Shown piece by piece: positions 38,685 to 51,769 of a stretch of DNA of 64,000 nt (the stretch's first letter is position 1; every line of letters begins with the position of its first letter). Both the position numbers and the translations under genes were made by a program. The notes beneath the pieces are model-generated. The model was given only the letters and a program-made list of their open reading frames with translations. It was not told the DNA's origin and did no database searches. This stretch comes from Tillus elongatus (lineage: Eukaryota; Arthropoda; Insecta; Coleoptera; Cleridae), in NCBI GenBank assembly GCA_964006375.1, contig OZ023267.1, positions 28,270,739-28,334,738 on the forward strand, in the 5' to 3' direction.

Positions 38685-38790
38685 ATCCTCTGATGACGCT
38701 ACCCTGGTTAGACAAACGACCGTTAGGTCTTTTAAAATCTCTTGTGGTGATTTGGGTTCTCCAAGTGTGCCTACTAGCAATCACGTCTCT
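38680..38790 (+). repeat. PLE terminal-repeat fragment with hammerhead-like motif
   Basis: CTGATGA (38690-38696), stem II GCTACC/GGTTAG-type, CAAAC where GAAAC is expected, short stem III, then GTT and AGG. It is followed by the family's GGTTCTCCAAGTGTGC block (38755-38770). The core change makes activity unlikely. Confidence 0.6.
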
Positions 38791-39129
38791 TAAAAACCGG
38801 TTCTTGTTATATCAGAACTAAAAAGTACCATTTTCGAAATATTTCAATTTGTGTATGTTGATGTCGCTCAAAAATTATTTTTTCTCAAGTAATGTATGCA
38901 AATTGTCTGCAAATTTTAACAACAAATAAAACAACAAATAAAAAGTTTATAACATTTTATGATACCTGACTACAATAAATGTTCAAAATGGCCACTCTCT
39001 ACTTCAATACACTTTCGTATTCGCATAGAACGTCGTACCCTGTGAAATATTTCTGGTGTATTTCTAATTTGTTCGCATCCAAGTACAATTCTTTACTGCA
39101 GATCATCAACATTTTCAATATTTGCTTCA

Positions 39130-40173
<1,044 letters not shown>

Positions 40174-40540
40174 TTTAATTAGAAAAATTACGGACAATAC
40201 AATTAATTACTTAAAAATACTGAGTAGTCTTAAACGTAAAACTCAAGTGTAGTATATGTCAAGAGAAAACGCAAAAGTCAAGTCCCGTAACGATGGAAAC
40301 CACTTTGTTAAATGGTTTGTTCAAAGTTTGTTATCATGGCTTTTTATTTTATCTTTATGATTCTGTCTTGTCAGTTCTTTTTTCTGGTAAGATTTTAATG
40401 TTTAATTAAAGAATAAGAAAATTAAGTTTATACATACTGATAGCAATTAAAATGTGAAAAATTTATTCCTATGATTTGTCGCAGAATTAATTTTTGAACG
40501 ACATCAACATACAAAAATTCAAATATCTCGAAAATGGTGG

Positions 40541-42074
<1,534 letters not shown>

Positions 42075-42143
<69 letters not shown>
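42075..42143. repeat. (TA)n microsatellite
   Basis: Between the LINE tail and a HINE 5' block. Confidence 0.95.
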
Positions 42144-42146
<3 letters not shown>

Positions 42147-42270
42147 ACTGACCTGCGGTATGGGTTCTAGGATGTTTACTTTGTCTTCGTTTAAAGAAGT
42201 TTTTCTTAAACCGTAGAAATCGCGATCCCTCTGAAACAATGAAATTTTTTTAGGAAATATTGCTAACATA
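42144..42270 (-). repeat. HINE-like 5' block, diverged
   Basis: It contains inverse forms of the GACC-GGTATGGGTTCTAGG block and a weak terminal hairpin near 42240-42265. Confidence 0.5.
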
Positions 42271-43101
42271 CTGTTTTAAAAGCTTTGCTTATTATTCATT
42301 AATTAACATTAATTTATATAAACGGAAGAGAAGTGACAAAACAAACAATATTACATGTGTACCTTATTTACATAATCTGTTAACCTTAACCTAGTGAAGC
42401 TACTGGTTTAATTTCTGTAAATGAAAGCATCCTTGATCTTGTCGAAACCAATTTGGACTAATAAACCTATTACTTCATTATAAAGTATGGTAATCACTGA
42501 AACGAGTTATATATCTCTCTCGCTAGACGATTACCTTGACAATGGTGTCGAAGCTAAGTCATTTAGTTTTTGCAGTTATTTATGTATTTTAAATAATTCA
42601 ATATAATTATTATTACATTTTTTTGTGCTGCAAGCTATACTACTTCTGTCGATTAACATACAAGAATTTGATTCGTCATAAAGTAAAGAAATCGTAATTT
42701 TAATCAAAGTAGTAATTATTTGGACTTATTAAAACATTTAATTAAAATTTGGTGATTGTGTTTTTCATTGCATTTTTGCACGTGATAATAGTTACTAATT
42801 TTTTATATATTTTGTAATAAATCAAACGTTTACAGTTAATCTGAACAAACAACAGCTTTTTCAAAAGCTATTTCATATGTATAATGTTCGCTTATATAAT
42901 TAATCTACGGCTATCACTTTGATAGCTGACCACCTGGGAACACAAGGCGCTGTTAAATTCAATCGTAAGGTAATGGCGAACCAGCGAGTCTATTTGCCAA
43001 TCAAGTTTCTTTCGGGAACCACTGATACCAGATTGTGTTAGAGTATTTGCTTCTTTATTTTTGTTTATGTATTTAGTCAATATGATCAAGCAGTAAATCT
43101 A
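42271..43101. other. AT-rich intronic sequence, no feature seen
   Basis: No coding or repeat signature recognised. Confidence 0.35.
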
Positions 43102-43289
43102 ATAACCATGTCATTAATTGTGGTTGCCCTTACTTGGTGAAACTTGTCCATACTACATACAGACTTGGAGACAACTTCTCTGGCTTCACTGTTGGTTTTC
43201 GTTGGTGAAGGACGTAGCCAGCGCGTAAGCTAACTGGAGTAAGTGGCTCTTACGAATTCTGGATGTTCTAGAATGTTCTTCAACGTTTC

Positions 43290-43330
43290 TGTGACTATAG
43301 TTTCGCTGCTTGACAGCATTCTCAGACATA
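43290..43330 (-). ncRNA. Variant hammerhead-like motif, left repeat
   Basis: On the - strand: CTGAGAA (43325-43319), stem II around GCTG/CAGC, GAAAC, stem III palindrome ACTATAGT, GTC (43295-43293). It is identical in its core to the right-repeat copy. Compared with CTGANGA, position G8 is not preserved or one base is missing. Confidence 0.45.
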
Positions 43331-43379
43331 TTATTGATACCGAACATAGACCTACAGTAAATAACCGCATACAACCACA

Positions 43380-43524
43380 ACATTTTTATAATGACAAGCG
43401 TAAACTAGACTTTTTTGAAGCTTTGGAAGTCAAAAAGCACACACACGACAATACCTATCTTGTTTTAAATGAGCAAACTGATGTAAGGAATTCATCTTTC
43501 TTGGCTATTCTTCTTTCTAATTAA
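43380..43524 (+). pseudogene. PLE polyprotein C-terminal remnant
   Basis: An open + strand frame to the stop at 43524 reads HFYNDKRKLDFFEALEVKKH and then YLVLNEQTDVRNSSFLAIL. A conserved LD-x-x-EALE-x-KKH segment followed by LN-E/D-QT is typical of the tail downstream of the GIY-YIG domain in Penelope-group proteins. RT and the nuclease core are missing. Confidence 0.55.
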
Positions 43525-43860
43525 ATAAGTCAAAGAAAATAAATTTTACTATTCTTTCAAAAAAGTTGTAATAAGATAATGAGTTGATGTATGTCGATAT
43601 TTTCGTTGTATAGAGACTACTTTTATACTGTTATTGTTTAGTTATTTTATTGTTGTAACTGTTATCATAGTTATTATAGGCTAGTTCTATTTTTATGTTA
43701 AATATTGACATACATCACGTAGACATTTTGAAAGCCTCATCTGTCATATGTGTTTCATTTTTATTTTCAATTTGATAAATTTTTTGATCAAAACATCATA
43801 TCATAACATAGCAACAGATCTTTATTTGTAGTTGTCATGATTTCGTACAAATTCAATTTT

Positions 43861-43906
43861 AATCTGTCTGAGAATGCTGTCAAGCAGCGAAACTATAGTC
43901 ACAGAA
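43861..43906 (+). ncRNA. Variant hammerhead-like motif, right repeat
   Basis: CTGAGAA (43868-43874), stem II GCTG/CAGC, GAAAC (43889-43893), stem III ACTATAGT, GTC (43898-43900). Stem I pairs TCTGT (43863-43867) with ACAGA (43901-43905) perfectly. Confidence 0.5.
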
Positions 43907-44123
43907 ACGTTGAAGAACATCCTAGAACATCCAGAATTCGTAAGGGCCACTTACTCCAGTTAGCTTACGCGGTGGTTACGTCCTTCACTAACGAAAACCA
44001 ACAGTGAAGCCAGAGAAGTAGTCTCCAAGTCTGTATGTAGTACTAATAACCATGGTCTCTATATAAATTTGGAACGTTTGAAGATTGTAAACCACAATAC
44101 AGTGTGCATAGGAAGAATGGATT

Positions 44124-44475
44124 AGAACCTCGGTGTTTCAGGGGTAAGAACGTGTGCCTCTGAACCGAAGGGTACTGGCTTCGATCCCAGGGTACTCCTT
44201 TCACTTTTTCAGTACAAACTGTAATATTATCATCAACCGAGGTTCTGGCATTGTATTTAAGCAAGTTGAATGTCTGCACGTTCCGCTCTTCGGAGGGGGC
44301 GTAAAGCCGTCGGTCCCGTGTCCATACGATGTTGGGCACGTTAACGATCCCTACCCTCCTTACAGAAAGGCAGGAGTTCGGCGAAATTTCCAGGATAGTG
44401 AGGTGAAACTGCTCCCTGGCGTCGGTGATTGGCCATAGTCGCGGAAATAGGCCGCCGTTAAAGAAACAAAAAACA
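44124..44475 (+). mobile_element. tRNA-derived SINE, full length
   Basis: Box A-like GTTTCAGGGGTAAGA, box B GGCTTCGATCCC (one change), the complete body, and 3' end CGTTAAAGAAACAAAAAAC. It shares the body with the copies at 20346 and 23433. Confidence 0.85.
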
Positions 44476-44559
44476 ACACACACAGGAAGGATGGACTACC
44501 CTTAATATTTCCGTTATTTTCACTTGTTTTAAAAAGTTGTCGAAGACGTCGATTCATTT

Positions 44560-45420
44560 TTTTTTGTGTTCAACTTTTGGAGATATTTGCTAATTTTTTA
44601 AATGTCATGTGTCAAAGATGGACGTCAAAGTTTTTTTTAAATCGCAAGATATGGGTTGAGATACATCTTTTGAAAGCACCGTGCCTACTCAGTAGGCTCC
44701 TCGGATCTTATCGAATAATGCCAATGGCAACAAAAACTAACCATCTAAGTATATTGCTGATAGTGATATAACGGTCAACTAGAGTAAATTGTTCAATTCA
44801 TTACGTTCCTTGAGTAGTTGTTTTGTTAAAACTTAATTATGCCACTTGGTGAACAAGATCCTGTTTAAATTCTTATGATTGCTGGTTACAGAGATCGTCG
44901 CAAAGTCGCTAACGAAGTACGCGAACTTTATATTCAAACTTGTCCCGACCAAACACCGATTTCGCAATCTATAATTTCCAAAATTATAAGAAAATATGAC
45001 CACACCGCCGTGTTACAAATTTTCCTAAAAGCAGAAGACCAAGGATTGATTCCGGTTATACCAAAAGTACCATATACAATCGTTATTTTAAACACCCTAT
45101 AAATTATTGCTGTTTTAGATTCCGCATCAAATTCTAGAATAAATTTTATAAAGGCACCATATGTCAAAAATGTGACGTTTTAAAGTTATTTCGATTTTTT
45201 CGAAAATTTTAAAAATTTCACTACTATGTTTGATAAGACATATCTGGCTATTAGCAGAGATCGGAGATTCTACCTTAGTGAGTAAGCTGAAAAAGCTTAG
45301 TTCTAAGGAAGCGGTGGATAATATCTTCAAGAACTTATACATAGCGTTCTATACTAAGCGTCCAACTTGAGCAATTTCTTTAATTCATAACTTGATAATT
45401 TTAAATAGAACACCCTATAT
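44560..45420 (+). mobile_element. Tc1/mariner-like fragment and AACACCCTATA-type termini
   Basis: It contains the transposase N-terminal fragment at 44838-45030. AACACCCTATA occurs at 45092 and again at 45410, suggesting ends of short DNA elements. Confidence 0.45.
44838..45030 (+). pseudogene. Transposase N-terminal fragment (DUF4817-like)
   Basis: The frame reads MPLGEQDPV, a stop, then ILMIAGYRDRRKVANEVREL and SQSIISKIIRKYD, a helix-turn-helix-like segment of the same type as the N-terminus of the transposase at 40172. The catalytic part is missing. Confidence 0.5.
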
Positions 45421-46202
45421 TTTTTTACTTCATCTTATTGCCCATTTAATTTATTTTTTTTAATTGTTAACACTTTTCTATACCTATCTCTTACCATTTC
45501 TAAGATAAGTCGATTTTTATGTTCTATTTTAGTTCAGACATCAAATATCTGGTCATACTTAGTTTCCTATGACTGGAAATGTCAAAAACAGGGTGAAATT
45601 CAACTGTCACTTCCTATAGTCAGGTTCCAAAATAAACGAGGTGACTATGTCTAAAATCGCTCCCAATTCTGAAATATCGTTGTGTATAATTGCTAAAGTT
45701 TGCCGCTACATATCGGCAAAAGAAGTTTGCGCATAGTAGAAATAATGATATGGACTATTTAACTCTCAACAAGGTAAAAGTGTTTATACCGAGCTGCAAC
45801 GATAAATTACGAACAATAGCTATGAAGCGGTGGCGAAGAAATCTGGCCTTAACATGTACTTAACTTCGCTGAGAGAGGAGAAAGTTTCTATCCATTTTAA
45901 TTCCCATCCCATAGGCGTAGATATCCTACGCTCTTCTGTTTATAAAAATTAGTCAATTTCAATTGAAACACTCTTTAAGCACTTGAATGGGGCTGCAGTG
46001 TAGCTAGAGTTGACATCTATCCGGTTTATTATTTTATAAAACCTATATCTGGGGTTGTATTGTGTTTCCACGAAACTGCTAGGTTCGGTTGCGATTGGTG
46101 TCAAGAATTTGAACTGCTCTACGAAGGAGCGGGAGGTATAGTACTTTCGCGTGTTCGGATTAAAGAGGTTGTACAGTATAGCGTTCTATTTTAACTATGA
46201 AC

Positions 46203-46206
<4 letters not shown>
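45421..46206. other. Unassigned intronic sequence
   Basis: No clear repeat or coding signal. Confidence 0.3.

Positions 46207-46289
<83 letters not shown>
46207..46289. repeat. (TA)n microsatellite
   Basis: Isolated array in intron 1. Confidence 0.95.
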
Positions 46290-46291
<2 letters not shown>

Positions 46292-46532
46292 CAACCAAAA
46301 CTGACGGCCTAGCCTTAGATCGTCAAGAAAGTCACTTTGTATTAAAAGCTCAATATACGTAGATTGACGTAAAAATTGTTGGGACTTTCAATTTTTAATG
46401 ATACTTCAACTGTTTTTGACCATAATTTTTAAATTTGTATGTTTTTAGTGAATTTTCGTAGAAAAAATTTGCAAATGAGCGCGAAGTAAGACCCCTAGAA
46501 CCTATTTTCGGGGCCAGTTTCAATTTTTATAT

Positions 46533-46534
<2 letters not shown>

Positions 46535-46610
<76 letters not shown>
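46535..46610. repeat. (TA)n microsatellite
   Basis: Left part of a split HINE core. Confidence 0.95.
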
Positions 46611-46616
<6 letters not shown>

Positions 46617-46726
46617 TAATAAGCTTGAAACACGTGTATGCGGTATGCGGTTGTCTCCTTGCGGCTTGGCCCTTAACCCTTCTCCTTATATAGTACAGAA
46701 ATGCCGTGTTATAAATCCTGTTATAG

Positions 46727-46730
<4 letters not shown>
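46611..46730 (+). mobile_element. Inserted 120-base segment with ribozyme-like start
   Basis: It begins GATGGCTAATAAGCTTGAAAC and then ACACGTGTA: a stem-loop, GAAAC, a palindromic short stem III and a GTA triplet, the back half of a hammerhead layout without the CTGA strand. Flanked by TA on both sides. Confidence 0.4.

Positions 46731-46810
<80 letters not shown>
46731..46810. repeat. (TA)n microsatellite
   Basis: Right part of the split HINE core. Confidence 0.95.
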
Positions 46811-46813
<3 letters not shown>

Positions 46814-47121
46814 ACCGATAACTCAAAAAATAATGGGCCGATTTTGATAAAATTTGGCAAATACCTTCCTTAGTTAGTTAATCAGGAAAATAGGACGAGG
46901 TTTTCCGGAAAAATTTTGAGTTTTCATTCGAAAAAAAATTATATCTCAAAAAATAAAAAAGCTATGATAACCAAATTTGGTAGATAGGTTTACGATATAG
47001 AAAGTAAACTATACACCAAAATTTAGATTTATGTGATACCAGAAAAAAAGTTATCATAAAATATTTTCTGCCAGATCATTTCTATGAAAATTCACTATCA
47101 TAACGCACTTGCTGCATCCAG

Positions 47122-47817
47122 GCTTTTGATGTTAGCTTAGATCGTTTTTAGCGTTCAATTGTTAGCAGTAGACTTTATCTGGTCGCAGTATTTACTCCTA
47201 AAGAGTTTCAAGCAGGTACCGTTTGCAAGATAATAAAAAACAAGTACCTAACCAATTTCAATCATACTTGGAACCTATCTTTTGGACAAGTTTGTTAACC
47301 TGCCCAATTAGTATCAGGTTTTTTAAAGCTAAATTTGTGCCTGAATATAAGATAGATACCTGAAGGAATGTATCACTTGTATTGTCTTTATAGGGGCCTA
47401 ATTAGTTTAATTATTTACTGAAATCTCTAACTTAGTAAAAAATTATGTTACTAAATTTGAAATATTTTTAAAATATACTCCATAACGTATTTCCTGCATC
47501 CGAGCTTCTTAAGCATTTTCAATTCAACTTGGATTTAAAATTTTCGTTAATTAATTAGAAGAATAGTAGTTTAGTAGGCATTATAGGGTGATGGAGTGTA
47601 ATAGTAATTGACGGCAATGGTTGAACCATTAGGAAAAGAGAAGTAGTTAATCAAAAAGTATCCATGATTTGGTATGTCAAAATTTGAAGTTCTCTGAATT
47701 TGGTGGAGAAGAGTCAAATCAATTTGAAAGTAATCTTATAAATGATGTAATGATACAGCACAAGTCTAAGACTTCTTGACTGAGCATCCTGTATAATTTT
47801 TGCCAATAAATCATAAT
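47122..47817. other. Intronic sequence with an isolated HINE-like end
   Basis: CATAACGTATTTCCTGCATCC at 47482-47502 resembles the HINE 3' hairpin end. Nothing else recognised. Confidence 0.4.
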
Positions 47818-47920
<103 letters not shown>

Positions 47921-47927
47921 TTTACAG

Positions 47928-48087
47928 GGATGGAACGACGTAGGTTTCCATGGCAGTGATGAAATTCCAACTCCAAACATAGACGCTTTAGCTTATAATG
48001 GGGTAATCCTTAACAATCACTACACCCAAGCCATGTGCACACCGTCAAGATCAGCGTTCTTAACCGGAAAATATCCCATTCACTTAG
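47928..48087 (+). CDS. Arylsulfatase B-like, exon 2 (catalytic formylglycine site)
   Basis: It opens after TTTACAG in phase 0 and closes at a GTAAGT donor in phase 1 (53 codons plus one base). The encoded stretch begins [20 protein letters not shown], then [16 protein letters not shown], then the active-site signature [17 protein letters not shown]. The Cys codon (48036-48038, residue 69 of the joined protein) would be converted to formylglycine, the nucleophile of type I sulfatases; Arg73 and Lys79-type residues follow as in the family. This is the most conserved part of ARSB. Later exons (metal-binding DN motif, C-terminal domain) were not found downstream to 64000, so intron 2 is probably over 15.9 kb. 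Confidence 0.9.
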
Positions 48088-48442
48088 GTAAGTCACCTTC
48101 AATCGCCAATTTTTTCCATTTGAGTAATGAAGCCTTAAGTCTCAATAAGAAAAGCTTTATTCGTAGATACAATGGATTGTTTATCCGCTATCGCAGTATT
48201 GAAAGTGCATGCCTACTTGACAGTCGTAAAAATTGTAGGTGGTAATTAATTAATTCTTATGTATCGCTAAAAATGTCAGCGCAAGATTTATTACAGTCAC
48301 ATGAGGAATGACTAATCAAAGAATTCATGTTGCAAATTTGCAAATAAATGGATATTTTAGTAGATATTGCTTTAACACATGATTATTATTGTTACAACTA
48401 CGCCACAAATATACTGCAATCCCATTTACTGTTTTTTTTTGT
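48088..48442. other. Start of arylsulfatase intron 2
   Basis: No repeat recognised; AT-rich. Confidence 0.4.
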
Positions 48443-48560
48443 GTACTTTAACGTCGGTCTATTTCCGCGACTATGACCAATCATCTACGCTAAGGGGAAA
48501 TTTCGCCTCACTATCCTGCAAATCTTGCTCCTGCTTTTCTGTAAGGAGGATAGGGATCTT
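48443..48560 (-). mobile_element. SINE 3' fragment
   Basis: The inverse of the SINE body from GTCGCGGAAATAGACC back to the GGGATC region; the tRNA-like head is missing. Confidence 0.7.
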
Positions 48561-48711
48561 AAGGGACCGCTTTGTCCAGGCCCTCGAAATTCCATAATTT
48601 CTTCAAAAAAAATGGGAAGAAACCGTCTTTTTTTGAAACTTTAACACCCTGTAACTTGTAAACTAGGGATTTCCGGGCGTATGCTTATATAACCTTCTCT
48701 TCTTACTACAA

Positions 48712-50762
48712 AACCTGAAGGCTATAAGACATCAGTCACCGTCCCACTTGGTCGCTCAGACCACGGCATGGTCACTGCTTCCTGCGTAATGCAACCCGAG
48801 GTCACACAGTCATCACACCCACGCATCGTTTGGCACTACAACTCCGCGCACCGGGACGAAATGCGTGATTAATTCTCCTCATTTCCATGGGGATCTGTCT
48901 GCTTCTCTCATCCTGACTCCTCTGATATCTCACAAAACGTCACCCAAATCATCCAAGCTGGCATGGTATTATTTATACGACGTACACAGAAAACCTCTTC
49001 AGCCACTTCCCTGGTTCTCTAACCCCTGTGACAAGGCCACACTTGAAATGGTCAAAGCTCACAAAACGCTTCTACACAATCCCAGTCAAGGAAACCGTCA
49101 AGCATTTAACGACGCAAGAAACAGCTATGTCCGCATTCTTTTTTAGGCGAAAAACTCGTTTAATAACCACATCAAAAACAAATTCCTCTCTAGCTCCAAC
49201 GGCAGCAAACCCTTCTGGACTCTTGCTAAACCTATTGCGAAAAATTTCTGCAAGAGCACGTTCCCACTTCTGATTTCAGGGGATGAAATTGTTTCTACCG
49301 CCCTGGGCAAGGCTGAACTTTTTGCCAAGTTGTTCGCCGGCAAAACTACTCTCAACCCACCTCCAAATGCTCAACCACCAACAGTGCCCAATGTCGTGCA
49401 TAATTTTCAAAACTAAAAAGGTATGAAAGATGCTCTCTTCTCTTAATACCAGGAAAGCCTCTGACCTTGACGAGATCGCAGCAATTGTTGTCAAAAAATG
49501 CGCACCAGAATTTACCCCTGTCCTGACTCGTCTGTTTCAGATATCTTACCATAGAGGCATATTCCCTAGTAACTGGAAAACTGCTCGAGTAGAACCCGTC
49601 CCCAAGAATGGTCCAAAGCGCTTCCTAGCAACTACAGGTCTATTCCTCTCCTTTCAGTCGTGTCTAAAGTGATGGAAAAGTATATAAACACCGAATTACT
49701 AAAATTTCTTGAAAAACACAGTCTAATCCACGACAGGTAGTATGGATTCCGTCAGCGCAGATCAACTGCCGACTTCCTTTCCTTTGTCACCTATCCTTGG
49801 AACAAGTCTATGGAACTACACAGTGGATCCCAGATTGTCTATCTAGACATATCTAAAGCATTCGACCAGGTCTGGCACGCAGCGCTGTCTAAGCCTGTCT
49901 CTTTAGCCCCATTAGATGAGGATCGCAGACTCATGGAGGGTTCTGTCTCTGTGGATCTCCAAAAATATTAGACTGGTGAAGTAGAAATCTTGTAGAACTC
50001 AACTCCACCAAATCTCAGTCTTACTTTATATCTCATAAAAGATGCACCAGCCCTAGACCCATCACAATGAACAACCAAGTTATTCAAAGTAATGAGTCCT
50101 TTTCACTTGTTGGTATTTCTGTGGATCGAAATCTCAATTGGCACCAACATGTCACATCAATCACAGAAGCAGCTGCTAAGAAATTAGGTTTCCTCTTCCG
50201 GGCTTGCAAATACGTTTCACCAGCTAATCTCTATACCTTATATATTTCACAAATAAGTCCAAACCTCGAATACTGCTTCCACATCTGGGGTGTTGCTGCC
50301 GCTTCTACACTCGCTATCCTGGACTCCATTCAGAAGAGAGCTATACGTCTTATCGGTGACCCTTAGCCCCACCCAAAGGCTGCCATCCCCTGCCCACTAA
50401 CGTGCCGTTGGTGACCTCTCTCTCTTTTCTAGATGTCTGCACGGGCACTGCTCAGAGGAGTTTTCTTCCATAGTTCCTCTACCTGCTGTCCCCAACAGAT
50501 CTACCAGGCGAACAGAGCGAATGCACCCTTTTACTGTCCAGGTCACCAGACACAGAACATCCTGTTATGCCCGCTCTTTTTTCGCGAGGACTTGCAAGTG
50601 TGGAATTCCTTGCCTGCACATGTTTTTCCTTCTCCTCCGAACCTCCAAACCTTCAAGTCCAGAATTAACAAGTTGCCTCTTTCCTCCTTGTCGACACCCA
50701 CGGTACGATAGTATTTAGGCTGTGAGCTCTCGTGGTGTGTTGTTGAAATAAAAATTAAAAAA
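48712..50762 (+). mobile_element. LINE family D, copy 1, internally deleted
   Basis: It runs from the tail of an endonuclease (VPLGRSDHGMVTASC) through a linker, RT blocks and the 3' end, with a final A-rich tail. About 254 bases of RT, including the catalytic YADD, are missing compared with copy 2: GCTG near 49888 is joined directly to TCTAAGCC. The clade is not certain; it is CR1/Jockey-like by layout. Confidence 0.75.
48715..50366 (+). pseudogene. LINE D copy 1 endonuclease tail and RT remnant
   Basis: In order across frames: SDHGMV (end of an APE-type endonuclease); PWFSNPCDKATLEMVKAHKT; GKAELFAKLFAGKTTLNPP; LNTRKASDLDEIAAIVVKK; and IFPSNWKTARVEPVPKNG. Then SVVSKVMEKYINTELLKFL, YGFRQRRSTADFLSFVT and IVYLDISKAFDQVWH; after the deletion LAPLDEDRRLMEG; finally VGISVDRNLNWHQHVTSIT and NLEYCFHIWGVAAAST. 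Several frameshifts and the lost active site show it is inactive. Confidence 0.75.
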
Positions 50763-51310
50763 ATCATGCAAGGAATCGCCTCTTAAAGTTTACCAGCGTA
50801 CTTTTTAAGTTCCTGTATGATAATGGCCACATCCTAAAATCTCCGGGCCAATGAAATTTAAAAAAAATTATATTGTGTTAAAGTGTTCCGTATCGCTAAT
50901 AGTCCATACAGCTTAAGCGGTTGGTGTTATCTTTTACAGATCATCCCTTTTCCATAGTAAACCAAAGGTGGCAACAAGGCACATAAACAACCAAAGTCAC
51001 CTTATCAAGTGACTTTATGTTGTTAACTGTGTCTAAAGTGGAGGCGGCAGGTATTGGATGCACATATATCGCCGATGAATCATTTGTTTAACCTTGGCCC
51101 ACACGATATCAGCTACTCCACATTCAGTATTATACATCAAATCCGCTGTTCTCCGTTGCTGGTATATTACTGCAGCTTAGGTACCTAAGCATCTTACCTG
51201 CGTGCTATACTGTGTGGGAGGTTCCGTTCAAGTGTTTAAATTATAGCATAATGAGTAGAAAATTAATTCTAGTTAATAGTACTAATAATAATAATAGTGT
51301 CTTTAAGAGA
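50763..51310. other. Unassigned sequence
   Basis: No gene or repeat recognised. Confidence 0.3.
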
Positions 51311-51420
51311 AAAAGTCTGGATGCAGCAAGTGCGCTTTGATAGTGAATTTTCATTAAAATGTTTTTAATAGAAGCATGTATGTTTTTTTCTTAACAAAAA
51401 CCGTAGCATTTTTGAATAGA
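51311..51420 (-). repeat. HINE-like 3' end
   Basis: GGATGCAGCAAGTGCGCTTTGA followed by AGTGAATTTTCATTAAAATG. The rest of the element is not evident. Confidence 0.6.
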
Positions 51421-51769
51421 GATTGAAAAGGTCTCTCAAATGAAAATTTAACAAGCCCCTACTTCTTATTTAATTTTTTTGGGGTTGCAACTGTCACTTG
51501 AATGGGGTTGAATATAGAGGTGAAATTTTCAGCTTGAAAGAAGTACTTTTTTTATGAGAATTTATATGAGAAGTACTTGGTTTCCTGCTTAAACCGCTTC
51601 CAGAACTCGTTGAAACTCGACCTTTATGCTTCTGTTTGGAGCCATTTTCATGATATTAGGGAAATATGAAAACAAAGAAACTCTAAGGCCTACTCCTCAG
51701 ATCACACTGGAAATCATCTTTAAGGTTCAACCCTAGACCTGAGAGAGTTGTTGGGTTAAACACACTGAA

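Larger units (their letters stand above)
43102..44055 (+). mobile_element. PLE fragment between inverted terminal repeats
   Basis: The left repeat (43102-43335) is the near-exact inverse of the right repeat (43868-44055). Each holds an outward-reading variant hammerhead motif. Between them is the end of a PLE reading frame on the + strand and 340 bases of 3' sequence. Inverted pLTRs are a known arrangement for Penelope-type elements. Confidence 0.65.
46447..47121 (+). mobile_element. HINE-like element, short subtype, split by an insertion
   Basis: It starts AGTGAATTTTCGTAGAAAAA and ends at CGCACTTGCTGCATCCAGG. It lacks the 320-base unit. The (TA)n core is interrupted by a 120-base foreign segment (46611-46730). 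Confidence 0.7.
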
